In this document: piece after piece, positions 46,018-55,287 of the stretch
Position numbering within the stretch: the first letter of the stretch is position 1
Layout: each line of letters starts with the position of its first letter
Assembly: GCA_016191815.1 (NCBI GenBank)
Contig: JACPVI010000044.1
Span: 61,513-125,512, forward strand
Source of the DNA: Myxococcales bacterium
Lineage (GTDB): Bacteria; Myxococcota; Myxococcia; Myxococcales; Myxococcaceae
Reading direction: 5' to 3'
Length of the DNA: 64,000 nt
Program-made: the position numbers and the translations under genes
Notes under the pieces: model-generated
Database searches by the model: none
The model's input: only the letters and a program-made list of their open reading frames with translations
Told to the model about the DNA's origin: nothing

Positions 46018-48270
46018 CTACCTGGGCTCGACGATGCCCCAGGACGAGGGCTCGGCGCCCATCTCCAGCTCGAGCGTCCCGCCCCGGACGAGGTCGCGGT
46101 GGAAAAACCACGGCTCCCGGAGCCGCCTGCCGTTCAAGATGGCCTCGCGCACGTAGGGCGTCTCCGCCGAGGCCCCGCGCGCCACGATGGTGAAGGTGCC
46201 TCCCGGCAGCCGCAGCGTGGCCCTCGGGAACAGGGGCGCGCCCACCGCATACCGGTCGGTGCCCGGCACCGGGTAGAAACCCAGCGCGCTGAACACGTAC
46301 CAGGCCGACAGCGTGCCGGCGTCGTCGTTCCCGTCGAGGCCGTCCGGGCCGTCGGAGTACCGGGTCTGCATCACCCAGCGGATCCAGTTGGCGCCGCGGT
46401 CCGGCCTGCCCGCCAGCGCGTACATGTACGCCGCGTGGATGTCCGGCTCGTTGCCATGCCAGTAGTACGGATCGGGCATCCGCACCCCGGAGCCGGAGAG
46501 GTACGCCTTGCCCGCCGCCTCCGCCGACTCGAAGAGCTCGTCCAGCCGCTCCAGCATCGCCTCCCGCCCGCCGAACAGCTCCATGAGCCCCGGCAAGTCA
46601 TGGGGAACCATCCAGAGGTAGTGCCAGGGGTTGCCCTCCACGTAGTGGTCGCTCCACTGGGTCGGGTCCGCAGGGACTGAAAACGCGCCCGAGGAGCTTC
46701 GTGGCAAGAACAGCCGGGACTGCCCATCGAAGAGGAGGCGGTAGGCCTTCGCCCGCGCGCCGAACTCCTCGGCTTCCCCGTGGCGCCCCAGAGCGCGCGC
46801 CAGCTCCGAGATGGCGAAGTCGGCGTGCGCGTATTCGAGCGTCAACGCCACCGAGCCGCCGACCTTGTCCCAGGGGCAATAGCCGGCCTTCAGGCACTCG
46901 GCGACGCCGTCGCGGCCCGAGCCCTTGGCGCCCGGCGGCGGCGGTCCGCTCGCGGTGGCCACCATCGACTCCAGCGCGCCCTCGGCGTCGAAGTCGCGAA
47001 GCCCCTTCTGGTAGCTCTCCGAGAGGACGATGTCGGCCGGCGAGCCCACCATGCACGAGGTCTCATGGACCGCCAATGGCCACCTCGGGAGGATCCCGCC
47101 CTGCTCACGCATCGCCATCAGCGAGCCGGCCATCTCCGCCTGGCGGTCGGGCGCGAGGAGCGCCAAGAGCGGGTGCTGGGTGCGGTAGGTGTCCCACAGC
47201 GAGAAGTCGGTGTAGGTGCGGCTTGGCGCTCGATGCACCGCGCGGTCGAGCCCGCGATAGGAGCCGTCCACGTCGCTGAACAGCGTCGGCATGAGCAGCG
47301 AGTGGTAGAGGGCGGTGTAGAAGGTACGGCGCTCCGCCTCGGTCCCGCCCACCGCCTCCACCGTGCCGAGCAGCTCGTTCCAGGCGGCCTCGGTGCGGGC
47401 GCGGGTCTGCTCGAAGGTTCGGCCTCCCAGCTCGGAGTCACGGTTGAGGCGAGCGTGCTCCAGGTCCACGTAGGAGATCCCCACCTTGGCCTCGATGGAC
47501 GCGGCAGGGAAGCGCAGGTAGGCGCCCACCTCGCGGCCGGAGGCGGCCGACTCCGACTCGCGCAGCTCGGTGCCCTGGAAGACGCCGTGGCCGGAGAAAG
47601 GCGTCTCGAGCGCGGCGGCGAAGTACACGGTGAAAGCGCCCGCCTCGCCCACGAAGTCGCCGGCGCTCGTCGCCCATCCGGAGATCTCCGAGCGCTCGCG
47701 GTCGATCTCCACCTGCGAGTCGAGGATGCGGCCGGCCCCCAACCCGTGCGAGAGGTCGATGATCAGGACCGCTTCCACTCCCTCTGGGAACGAGTAGCGG
47801 TGATGGGCGGCGCGCTCGCTGGCGGTCAGCTCCGCGCGGATCCGCCGCGCCAGGGTGACTGCGAAGTAGCCGGGGCGGGCCTCCTCGCTCGATCGGGAGA
47901 AGCCCGCCCGGTACCCGGCCTCGCTCGTCTTGCCGGCATCCATGCCGATGGTGGGCATGAAGAGGACGTTGCCGTAGTCGGCGATGCCGGTGCCGTGCAT
48001 GTGCGTGTGGCTGAACCCCTCGATCAGGGCGTCTTCGCGCCAGTAGCCCGCCGCGTGCGCGAAGCCGAGCCGGCCGAGATTCCCGGCGGTGTCCGGGCCC
48101 ACCTTCACCATGCCGAAGGGAGCGGTCGCTCCTGGGAAGGCGTTTCCCTGGCCGAAGCCCGAGCCACCCGTGCCGATGAAGGGATCCACCGAGTCGGCCG
48201 GCGGAGCCGAGGGCGAAGAGCAGGCGGCCAACGCGAAAAGCGAGGCCGCGACGCGAATCCTCTCGAGCAT
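46018..48270 (-). CDS. Glycoside hydrolase family 92 alpha-mannosidase lipoprotein
   Basis: GH92 enzymes are calcium-dependent exo-alpha-mannosidases. The 750-residue length is normal. Present: DPFIGTGGSGFGQGNAFPGA at the N-terminus, GFSHTHMHGTGI, TDFSLWDTYRTQHPL (catalytic region), and GLDGNDDAGTLSAWYVFSALG near the C-terminus, all typical of the family. The lipobox FALAAC (Cys17) anchors it to the envelope. ATG 48270. It probably feeds on mannose-containing glycans such as yeast or fungal mannans, consistent with a predatory or saprophytic life; that is inference. Confidence 0.93.
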   Translation of the reverse strand: MLERIRVAASLFALAACSSPSAPPADSVDPFIGTGGSGFGQGNAFPGATAPFGMVKVGPDTAGNLGRLGFAHAAGYWREDALIEGFSHTHMHGTGIADYGNVLFMPTIGMDAGKTSEAGYRAGFSRSSEEARPGYFAVTLARRIRAELTASERAAHHRYSFPEGVEAVLIIDLSHGLGAGRILDSQVEIDRERSEISGWATSAGDFVGEAGAFTVYFAAALETPFSGHGVFQGTELRESESAASGREVGAYLRFPAASIEAKVGISYVDLEHARLNRDSELGGRTFEQTRARTEAAWNELLGTVEAVGGTEAERRTFYTALYHSLLMPTLFSDVDGSYRGLDRAVHRAPSRTYTDFSLWDTYRTQHPLLALLAPDRQAEMAGSLMAMREQGGILPRWPLAVHETSCMVGSPADIVLSESYQKGLRDFDAEGALESMVATASGPPPPGAKGSGRDGVAECLKAGYCPWDKVGGSVALTLEYAHADFAISELARALGRHGEAEEFGARAKAYRLLFDGQSRLFLPRSSSGAFSVPADPTQWSDHYVEGNPWHYLWMVPHDLPGLMELFGGREAMLERLDELFESAEAAGKAYLSGSGVRMPDPYYWHGNEPDIHAAYMYALAGRPDRGANWIRWVMQTRYSDGPDGLDGNDDAGTLSAWYVFSALGFYPVPGTDRYAVGAPLFPRATLRLPGGTFTIVARGASAETPYVREAILNGRRLREPWFFHRDLVRGGTLELEMGAEPSSWGIVEPR

Positions 48271-48376
48271 GGCGCGGCAATGCTCACCTGGCGCACGGAG
48301 TCGCCACTTAAACTTCCTTAGAGTCGCGCGGCGCCTTCCCAACCGGCTTCAACTGGGAGATGGTAGCGGCCCAGTC

Positions 48377-48919
48377 ATGCTCCCGGTCAGAGAGCTCCGC
48401 GCGCTTTCGGCGAGCCTGCCGCCGCAAAGGTTCATCGAGCAGGTGGGGCCGTTCGCGCTGGTGCAGCGGCCGCTCCCGCCGCTGCTCGCCCGGGCCGCCC
48501 TCGCCCTCGGAGCGGGGAAGACGATGGAGATGACCACCCGCTCCAAGCTCCCCGCCGAGGTGGTGGCGATGCTCACCGCGTTCGATGACCTCTCGGTGGC
48601 CACTCTCCCGCCGCTGCGGCCGGAAGATCGGCTCACCGTAGGCAGGCTCCCGGACTGCGACCTGGTGCTCGATGACCCGTCGGTCTCCAAGCGTCACGCC
48701 GTGCTCCATTGGTACCAGGAGCGAAAGGTGGCCACCGTCCAGGACCTCGGCTCGACCAACGGGACCTTCATCGGAGCCGCCCAGCTCATCGATCAGCGCC
48801 GGATGCCGTTGAACGACGGCGACGTGGTCGGCTTCGGCGACGTGCAGTTCGTCTACTTCCTCGCCGAGACCCTCTTCTCGCACCTCGGGGCCTGCGGCTT
48901 CGGTGGCGCCAGAACCTAG
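48377..48919 (+). CDS. FHA-domain protein
   Basis: An FHA domain occupies about residues 75-180 (VGRLPDCDLVLDDPSVSKRH, DLGSTNGTFI), which binds phosphothreonine peptides made by Ser/Thr kinases. The N-terminal ~70 residues are unassigned. The start is uncertain: ATG at 48377 gives 180 residues, and the frame is open upstream. Its stop shares CTAG with the convergent amidotransferase's stop. A partner kinase is not adjacent. Confidence 0.82.
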   Translation: MLPVRELRALSASLPPQRFIEQVGPFALVQRPLPPLLARAALALGAGKTMEMTTRSKLPAEVVAMLTAFDDLSVATLPPLRPEDRLTVGRLPDCDLVLDDPSVSKRHAVLHWYQERKVATVQDLGSTNGTFIGAAQLIDQRRMPLNDGDVVGFGDVQFVYFLAETLFSHLGACGFGGART

Positions 48920-49662
48920 AGCCCAGCGATTCGGTCGAGGAAGCCGCGGAGCAGCAGCGGCCCGTGCGGCGTCGGCCGGACTCCGGCCAACAGTTGCGGA
49001 ACGCGCTCGCCCGCCCGCGCCCCGCGAGCCACCGCCGCGGAGTCGATCCGCGACGCCCGCGCTCGGATCACCGCCGCCATCGCCTCCGGCGGCATCTCGG
49101 GGTGGAACTGGACTCCGCGGAAAGGCCCCAGCGCGAACGCCTGCACCGCGCATGAGTGGTTGGCCGCGAATACCTCCGCTCCCCGCGGCAGCGAAATCAC
49201 CTCGTCCTCGTGAGTGGCCTGCACCTGGAGCCGGGGAGGGAGCCCCGAGAAGAGCGGGTCCTTCCGCGCCGCGGCGGTGAGCCGAACCTCCACCGTTCCG
49301 ATTTCCCTCCCCCGCGGGCTCCGCGCGACCGAGCCACCGAGCGCCCAGGCGAGGAGTTGGTGCCCGAAGCACACTCCGAGCACCGGCACCCCGCGCTCGC
49401 CCGCGCCCAGGAGCCAGCCGGCCGCGCTCCGCATCCAGCCGGCCTCCGCCGTCACCGACTCCGGAGAGCCGGTCACCAGCACCGCGGCGAGCTTCCGCGC
49501 ATCCGGCAACGCCTCGCCAAGGTAGGGCCGCACCACGGGAAGGCGGCGACCGAGCGCCCGGAAGAACCAGCGGTCGTAGTCGCCCGCGGCCAGCCGCACC
49601 TCAGGTGCCGCCTCGCCGGCCTTCACCAGCAGGATGTTGGCGTCGCCCAACGGTTGCTCCAC
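48916..49662 (-). CDS. Class I glutamine amidotransferase
   Basis: A Cys-His-Glu triad is visible: Cys in GVLGVCFGHQLLA, and His and Glu in GVQFHPEMP. It resembles the glutaminase half of GMP synthase in length (about 248) and motifs, rather than PuuD, but in a stand-alone form. It is divergent from the aldehyde dehydrogenase/glutamine synthetase-like operon, and may hydrolyse a gamma-glutamyl compound made there. The start may be GTG 49662 or an ATG at 49722 that overlaps the aldehyde dehydrogenase start. Stop shares CTAG with the convergent FHA gene. Confidence 0.82.
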   Translation of the reverse strand: MEQPLGDANILLVKAGEAAPEVRLAAGDYDRWFFRALGRRLPVVRPYLGEALPDARKLAAVLVTGSPESVTAEAGWMRSAAGWLLGAGERGVPVLGVCFGHQLLAWALGGSVARSPRGREIGTVEVRLTAAARKDPLFSGLPPRLQVQATHEDEVISLPRGAEVFAANHSCAVQAFALGPFRGVQFHPEMPPEAMAAVIRARASRIDSAAVARGARAGERVPQLLAGVRPTPHGPLLLRGFLDRIAGL

Positions 49663-49720
49663 CCCCAGGGCGTGCCTAGAGTTCGGCGCCGCTTTCGAGC
49701 CTCGCCCCCCAGGTGTCCCC

Positions 49721-51205
49721 ATGGTTGACCCGCGTACCCTCGCTCCGAAGCTGCCGGCCCTCAAGCTCCTCATCGGCGGGCGGCAGGTCGATCCCCTCGA
49801 AGGCGGAACGCTGCCGGTCACCAACCCGGCCACCGGCCAGAAGCTCTGCGACGCGCCGGCGGCCAGCGCCCAGGACATAGACCTCGCCGTCAAGGCAGCT
49901 CGCAAGGCCTTCGAGGGAGGGGCCTGGCGCACCATGAGCCCGAAGCAGCGCGGCCGCGCGATCCGCAAGCTCGCCGAGCTGATCTGGGAGCGCCGCGAGG
50001 AGCTGGCCCTCATCGAGTCCTTGAACAACGGGAAGACCTTCCGCGAGGCGGTGCGCGGCGACGTGGGCCCCGCCTCCGCCACGATCGCCTACTTCGCCGA
50101 GTGGGCGGACAAGATCCTCGGCGAGGTCCTGCCGGTGGCCGGCCCCTTCCACACCTACGCGCTCAGGGAGCCTTTGGGAGTGGTGGGGGCGATCGTCCCG
50201 TGGAACTACCCGAGCTGCCTGGCGGCCTGGAAGCTGGGGCCGGCGCTCGCCGCCGGTTGCACGGTGGTGCTCAAGCCCTCCGAGCTGACGCCGCTCTCCG
50301 CGCTCAAGCTGGCCGAGCTGGCCCTGGAGTCCGGGCTGCCCGAGGGGGTCCTCAACGTGGTCCCCGGCTACGGCGAGCCCGCGGGCGAGGCTCTGGCCCG
50401 CCACCCGGACGTGGACAAGATCAGCTTCACCGGCTCCACCCGCACCGCCCGGCGGCTCCTGCGCGCCTCGGCGGAGACCAACTTGAAGAAGCTGACCCTG
50501 GAGCTGGGTGGGAAGAGCCCGCAGATCATCCTCCCCGACGCGGATTTCGAGGAGGCCTCCAAGGCCTGCTTCTGGGGCATCTTCAGCAACAAGGGCGAGG
50601 TGTGCAACGCCGGCTCGAGGGTTTTGGTGCACGAGAAGGCGTACGACTCCTTCGTGGGCCAGCTCGCCGAGCGGGCCCAGAAGATGGTGGTGGGCGACCC
50701 TTTGGATCCGCGCACCGAGATGGGCGCCCAGGTGAGCGATGGGCAGCTGCGCACCATCCTGGGGTACATCTTGAGCGGCAAGGAGCAGGGCGCGCGCGTC
50801 TTGGCCGGCGGCGTGCGCGACACCGAGGGCGCCAAGGCCAAGGGCTGCTTCGTCAAGCCCACCGTCTTCTCCGAGGTGAAGCCACAGATGCGCATCGCCC
50901 AGGAGGAGATCTTCGGCCCGGTGCTGGCCTGCCTCCGCTTCTCCGACGAGGAGGAGGCGGTGCGGATCGCCAACGGCACTCCCTACGGCCTGGCCTCGGC
51001 GGTCTGGACGCATGACACCGCCAAGGGCCACGCCATCGCCCGCAAGCTCAAGAGCGGGGTGGTGTGGATCAACTGCTTCGGTGAGTTCGATGACGCGGCG
51101 CCGTTCGGCGGCTACAAGGAATCCGGCTGGGGGAAGGATCTGTCGCACCACGCCTTGGACGGCTACCTGCAAGTGAAGGCGGTCTGGACCAAGCTGCCCG
51201 AGTAG
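49721..51205 (+). CDS. NAD(P)-dependent aldehyde dehydrogenase
   Basis: The 494-residue protein has the catalytic Cys in NKGEVCNAG, the general-base Glu in LTLELGGKSP, the Rossmann FTGST loop and the VPWNYP substrate-channel motif. It oxidises an aldehyde to the acid. The gene begins an operon with a glutamine synthetase-like ligase and an iron alcohol dehydrogenase, suggesting it oxidises an aldehyde derived from an amine or amino alcohol. ATG 49721 overlaps the possible longer start of the divergent amidotransferase. Confidence 0.93.
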   Translation: MVDPRTLAPKLPALKLLIGGRQVDPLEGGTLPVTNPATGQKLCDAPAASAQDIDLAVKAARKAFEGGAWRTMSPKQRGRAIRKLAELIWERREELALIESLNNGKTFREAVRGDVGPASATIAYFAEWADKILGEVLPVAGPFHTYALREPLGVVGAIVPWNYPSCLAAWKLGPALAAGCTVVLKPSELTPLSALKLAELALESGLPEGVLNVVPGYGEPAGEALARHPDVDKISFTGSTRTARRLLRASAETNLKKLTLELGGKSPQIILPDADFEEASKACFWGIFSNKGEVCNAGSRVLVHEKAYDSFVGQLAERAQKMVVGDPLDPRTEMGAQVSDGQLRTILGYILSGKEQGARVLAGGVRDTEGAKAKGCFVKPTVFSEVKPQMRIAQEEIFGPVLACLRFSDEEEAVRIANGTPYGLASAVWTHDTAKGHAIARKLKSGVVWINCFGEFDDAAPFGGYKESGWGKDLSHHALDGYLQVKAVWTKLPE

Positions 51206-51214
51206 GAGGGCCCG

Positions 51215-52657
51215 ATGGCGGTGAAGCTCAAGGGCAAGGCGCAGGGCCGCGAAGAGCCGGGCCGCGCGGCCCGCCAAAGGCCGCGCAAGCCCGCCTTGGG
51301 GCCGGATGCCCTGGGGGCTTTGGAGAAGTGGCTCGCCGAAAAGGGGATCCAGAAGGCGAAGGTGGGCGCGGTCGACGTCGACGGGGTGTGGCGCGGGAAG
51401 TACGTCTCGCTGGAGAAGCTGCGCTCGGCCGCCAAGGGGGGGATGGGTTTCTGCGACGTGGTATTCGGCTGGGACCTGGCGGACGACCTCTACGACAACG
51501 CCAAGGTGACCGGCTGGCACACCGGCTACCCGGACGCCCAGGCGCAGGTGGATCTCTCCACCGCGCGGGTCATCCCCTGGGAGCCGGACACCGCGGCGTT
51601 CCTGCTCGACTTCGTCAACGCCGACGGCTCGCCCTACGAGGCCTCGCCCAGGCAGCTGCTCCAGCGGGTGGGCCGGCGGGCGCGCGAGCTGGGCTTCCTT
51701 CCGCGGGTGGGGGCCGAGTACGAGTACTTCATCTTCCGGGAGACGCCGCACTCGCTCCACGAGAAGGGCTTCCGCGGCCTCATGCCGCTCTCTCCGGGGA
51801 TGTTCGGCTACTCCTGGCTCCGCTCCTCGGCCAGCTCGGCGCTTTTGCACTCGCTGGTCGACGGGTGCAGCTCCTTCGGCATCGAGATCGAAGGCATGCA
51901 CACCGAGACCGGCCCGGGCGTGTTCGAGTCCGCCATCCGGTACGACGACCTCGAGCGCGCCGCGGACAAGGCGGTGCTCTTCAAGACGGTGGTGAAGGAG
52001 ATCTGCACCCGCTACGGGCTCACCGCCTGCTTCATGGCGAAGCACAACGCGCGGCTGCCGGGGTGCTCGGGCCACCTCCACCAGAGCCTGTGGACCTTGG
52101 ACGGCGAGCGGAACCTCTTCTACGACGCCGGCGCCCCGAAGGGGATGAGCCAAAAGCTCCGGCACTTCATCGGCGGGCAGGTCGCGCTGATGGCGGAGCT
52201 GACCGCGCTCTTCTGGCCCACCATCAACAGCTACAAGCGCACCGTGGAGAACACCTGGGCCCCCACCACCGCCACCTGGGGCTACGAGAACCGCACCACC
52301 GCCATCCGCGTCATCGGCGACAGCCCGAAGTCGATGCGGGTGGAGTACCGGCAGCCCGGCGCGGACATCAACGCCTACATCGGGATGGCGGCCTCCTTGG
52401 CCGCGGGCCTGTGGGGGGTGGAGAACCAGGTCGAGCCGCCTCCGCCGGTGGAGGGCAACGCCTACCTGGCCGAGGCCACCCCGCTCCCCCGGAACCTCAA
52501 GGAGGCGGTGCAGCTGCTCGAGGCCTCCAAGCGCGCTCCGGAAATCCTCGGGGAGGGCTTCCTCGACCACTACATCCGCACCCGCGAGTGGGAGGTGCGC
52601 CAGTTCGAGCGCGCCGTCACCACCTGGGAGCTCGAGCGCTACCTCGAGCTCATCTAG
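51215..52657 (+). CDS. Glutamine synthetase-like gamma-glutamyl ligase (PuuA/GlnA-type)
   Basis: A type I GS fold of 480 residues: metal and ATP sites are visible in GAEYEYFIF, CSGHLHQSLW, NRTTAIRVIG and MRVEYRQPGADIN. The closest groups are gamma-glutamylpolyamine synthetases and related ligases; it lacks the usual adenylylation segment of GlnA. Basic N-terminal extension of about 30 residues. It stands between aldehyde dehydrogenase and Fe-alcohol dehydrogenase with 9-14 base gaps, so it probably ligates glutamate to an amine. True glutamine synthesis is not excluded. Confidence 0.85.
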   Translation: MAVKLKGKAQGREEPGRAARQRPRKPALGPDALGALEKWLAEKGIQKAKVGAVDVDGVWRGKYVSLEKLRSAAKGGMGFCDVVFGWDLADDLYDNAKVTGWHTGYPDAQAQVDLSTARVIPWEPDTAAFLLDFVNADGSPYEASPRQLLQRVGRRARELGFLPRVGAEYEYFIFRETPHSLHEKGFRGLMPLSPGMFGYSWLRSSASSALLHSLVDGCSSFGIEIEGMHTETGPGVFESAIRYDDLERAADKAVLFKTVVKEICTRYGLTACFMAKHNARLPGCSGHLHQSLWTLDGERNLFYDAGAPKGMSQKLRHFIGGQVALMAELTALFWPTINSYKRTVENTWAPTTATWGYENRTTAIRVIGDSPKSMRVEYRQPGADINAYIGMAASLAAGLWGVENQVEPPPPVEGNAYLAEATPLPRNLKEAVQLLEASKRAPEILGEGFLDHYIRTREWEVRQFERAVTTWELERYLELI

Positions 52658-52671
52658 CCTGGAAGGACCGC

Positions 52672-53856
52672 ATGAGACCGTTCGACATCCCCGCCGAGCC
52701 CCGCGTCATCGAGATGGCGTTCCCCACCAAGATCGTCTTCGGTGCGGGGGCGCTCGCGCACCTCCCCGCGCAGCTGGAGCGGCTCGGCATCCGTCGCCCG
52801 CTGGTGGTGAGCGACGCGGGCGTGGCGGAGGCCGGGCTGGTGCGGCGGCTGGCCGACGTTTTGGCCGAGGCCAAGATCGCCTTCGAGGTCTACGACCAGG
52901 TCCGCCCTGACCCGACGGAGAAGGACGCCTTCGCGGGAGTGGCCTGCTACCGCGAGAGGAAGTGCGACGGCTTCATCGCCCTCGGCGGCGGGAGCCCGCT
53001 GGACGCCGCCAAGCTGATGCAGCTTCTCACCACGCACGACCCGCCGCTCTCGCGCTACGACGACGCTGCGGGAGGCGACCGGCACGTGCGCGACGGCATG
53101 CCGCCGCTCATCGCGGTGCCCACCACCGCCGGCACCGGCTCGGAGGTGAGCCGCTCGGCGGTGGTCTTCCTCGAGGACACCGGGCGGAAGACGGTCATCT
53201 TCAGTCCCTACCTGATGCCGAAGGCGGCGGTGTGCGATCCGGAGCTGACCTACGGCTTGCCGTCCGGCCCGACCGCAGCCACCGGGATGGACGCCTTCAC
53301 CCACTGCGTGGAGGCCTTCGTGGCGAACGGCTTCCACCCGCTGGCCGACGCGCTGGCGATCGACGGGGTGGCCAGGGTGGCGCGGTCGCTGCCTTTGGCG
53401 GTGAAGGAAGGAGACAACCTCCAGGCTCGCAGCGACATGATGGTGGCGGCGATCGAAGGGGCGATGGCCTTCCAGAAGGGGCTGGGGGCCTGCCATTCGC
53501 TCTCCCATGCGCTCACGCCGATGGCGGGGCTGCACCACGGCCTCGCCAACGCGATCCTCCTGCCCACGGTGATGGAGTTCAACCGCGCCTCGGTGACGGC
53601 CCGGCTGGCCAGGGTGGCGGTGGCGATGGGTGACAACTCGCTCTCGCGCCAGGAGGTGCTGGCGGGCAACGCCATCGAGCGGGTGCGCACCCTCAACGAG
53701 GAGGTGGGCATCCCCCCCAGGCTGAGGGAGGTGGGAGTGAAAGAGGGGGACCTCCAGGCGATCGCGCTCAAGGCGGTGCAGGACGCCTCGCACCAGTCCA
53801 ACCCCCGCAAGTGCTCGCACGAGGAGTTGCTGTCCATCCTCCGCGCTGGCTGGTGA
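52672..53856 (+). CDS. Iron-containing alcohol dehydrogenase
   Basis: The family III Fe-ADH signatures are present: ALGGGSPLDAAK (NAD loop), TAGTGSEVSR, ATGMDAFTHCVEAF and GACHSLSHALTP followed by HHGLANAILLP, which provide the metal ligands. At 394 residues it is normal in length. It interconverts an alcohol and an aldehyde. Co-directional with the ligase, ATG 52672 follows GGAAGG. The likely substrate is an amino alcohol or its glutamylated form; this is inference. Confidence 0.93.
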   Translation: MRPFDIPAEPRVIEMAFPTKIVFGAGALAHLPAQLERLGIRRPLVVSDAGVAEAGLVRRLADVLAEAKIAFEVYDQVRPDPTEKDAFAGVACYRERKCDGFIALGGGSPLDAAKLMQLLTTHDPPLSRYDDAAGGDRHVRDGMPPLIAVPTTAGTGSEVSRSAVVFLEDTGRKTVIFSPYLMPKAAVCDPELTYGLPSGPTAATGMDAFTHCVEAFVANGFHPLADALAIDGVARVARSLPLAVKEGDNLQARSDMMVAAIEGAMAFQKGLGACHSLSHALTPMAGLHHGLANAILLPTVMEFNRASVTARLARVAVAMGDNSLSRQEVLAGNAIERVRTLNEEVGIPPRLREVGVKEGDLQAIALKAVQDASHQSNPRKCSHEELLSILRAGW

Positions 53857-53966
53857 AGCATCCCCCGCGTGGCCTTAACACTTCTTCACCGCATGAGCGG
53901 GGCGCCCTTCACACTCGCCTCCTAGCTTGGCTTCGAGCCGGCAGACGCCGGAGCCAGGAGGTGCAC

Positions 53967-54449
53967 ATGTTCGGGATCCTCGTCGGAACGGTCTGTCTCG
54001 TCTTGCTGATCAAGGTGCTCAAGCACGGGGGCCTTGGGTGCCACCCCGGCCGGAGCTGGCTCCTTCGCGGCCTCTTCCGGCGGCTCGACACCACGCCTGG
54101 CCAGGAGAAGGTGATCTCCTCGGCCCTGGAGGAGGTGCAGAAGGCCGCGGAGAAGCTGCGCGAGGCGGTGAGGGAGTCTCGCGCCGCGGTGGCAAAGGCG
54201 ATCCGCGGGGAGCATCTGGACCAGGCTGCGGTGAAGGAGGTCTCCGACCGCCAGCAGGAGGCCCTGGACGCGCTGAGGAAGGCCATTCTCGAGGGGCTGC
54301 AGGCGGTGCACGAGGTGTTGACCCCGGAGCAGCGGTCGCGGCTCGGCGATCTCCTCGAGCACGGGGCGTGCGGCTGGCGCGGAGGCTGCGGCCCCAGGTG
54401 GCATGGGTGCGGCAGGGGCTTCGCTCACGGCGGCGCGGTGAACCTCTAG
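53967..54449 (+). CDS. Spy/CpxP-like periplasmic protein with Cys/His/Gly tail
   Basis: The 160-residue protein starts at ATG 53967 after a strong AGGAGG. An N-terminal hydrophobic segment anchors or exports it; residues about 40-130 are long helices with an LTPEQRSRL motif, matching the LTXXQ motif of Spy/CpxP/ZraP chaperones and metal sensors. The tail contains CGWRGGCGPRWHGCGRGFAHGG, rich in Cys, His and Gly, which could bind metal. A two-component pair lies downstream, supporting an envelope- or metal-stress role. Confidence 0.78.
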   Translation: MFGILVGTVCLVLLIKVLKHGGLGCHPGRSWLLRGLFRRLDTTPGQEKVISSALEEVQKAAEKLREAVRESRAAVAKAIRGEHLDQAAVKEVSDRQQEALDALRKAILEGLQAVHEVLTPEQRSRLGDLLEHGACGWRGGCGPRWHGCGRGFAHGGAVNL

Positions 54450-54464
54450 GACAAGGAGAAAGCC

Positions 54465-55265
54465 ATGCCTCGCAAGCTCCTCATCGTGCTCCTCGCCCTC
54501 GGAACCATTGGCGGCTACGGCTCGGCGATCGCCCGGGCGCGCTACGGGTGGCAGTGCCGGAAGTGGGCCACCTGCGAAGGGCCGTGGTGCCCCAGGCCCT
54601 GGCGCGAGTCGGGCCAGAAGCCGGCCACCTCGGGGCGCGAGTCGTCGGCGCCGGCAGTTCCAAAATCCCCGCCGACCTCCGCGGCGTCTGCGGCGAATCG
54701 GTCGCCGACGGTGGCGCCGCCCGCGGCGCAGGGGTTCGCCGCGCAGCAGGGATCGGAGGGAGGGTCCGCGGCGCCCTCCGCCGAAGGGGCGCAAGTTGCC
54801 CCATCGCCAGCGCCATGCGCCTCGGGCGCGGCGCCCTCGTCGGGCCCGACGCAGCTCGCGCCGATCGCCGCGGGAGCGCCATCGCCGGCCGGCGCACCTG
54901 TCGTGGTGTTGATCCTCGCGGGGGCGGCGTCGCCAGCGCCTCTGGCGGTGCCGAGCGTCGCGGGAGCGGCATCTTCGACCGCCCCCACACTGCTGGTTCC
55001 GGTTTGCGCGGGAGCGGCATCTTCGGTCGCCCTGATGCCGCTGATGCCGAGCGCCGCGGGAGGGCCGCCGGCGGCCAGTTCCTCGCCGCCGGCGTTGCTC
55101 CTTTCAGGCTTCGCGGAGCCGGCCGCCCCTGTGGCCCAGTGCCCGACTCAGGCGCCTCGGGTGCCCGTCTATTACGTGCCGCTCGCGGTGGGCGCCCAGT
55201 CGCCACCATGGTCGGCGCAGCAAAGGGCGGTGAAACCAGCCGCCGCGGGCGAGGCGAAGCAGTAG
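54465..55265 (+). CDS. Secreted protein with Ala/Pro/Ser tandem repeats, unknown
   Basis: A signal peptide or anchor (LLIVLLALGTIGGYGSAIA) and a short Cys/Trp-rich segment (YGWQCRKWATCEGPWCPRPW) are followed by about 200 residues of low complexity, Ala, Pro, Ser, Gly and Val. From about residue 130 to 205 the AGA(A/P)S pattern recurs five times at 16-18 residue spacing. It sits between the Spy-like protein and the response regulator, 15 bases after the first, so it is probably in the operon. The tail may be partly a biased reading frame; the N-terminal ~50 residues are the most secure part. Confidence 0.5.
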   Translation: MPRKLLIVLLALGTIGGYGSAIARARYGWQCRKWATCEGPWCPRPWRESGQKPATSGRESSAPAVPKSPPTSAASAANRSPTVAPPAAQGFAAQQGSEGGSAAPSAEGAQVAPSPAPCASGAAPSSGPTQLAPIAAGAPSPAGAPVVVLILAGAASPAPLAVPSVAGAASSTAPTLLVPVCAGAASSVALMPLMPSAAGGPPAASSSPPALLLSGFAEPAAPVAQCPTQAPRVPVYYVPLAVGAQSPPWSAQQRAVKPAAAGEAKQ

Positions 55266-55287
55266 GCCCGGGTTATCCTGGCCGCCG

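Noticed and set aside
49676..52570. 964-codon minus-strand open frame
   Set aside because: Antisense to aldehyde dehydrogenase and glutamine synthetase-like genes; no start signal or domain.
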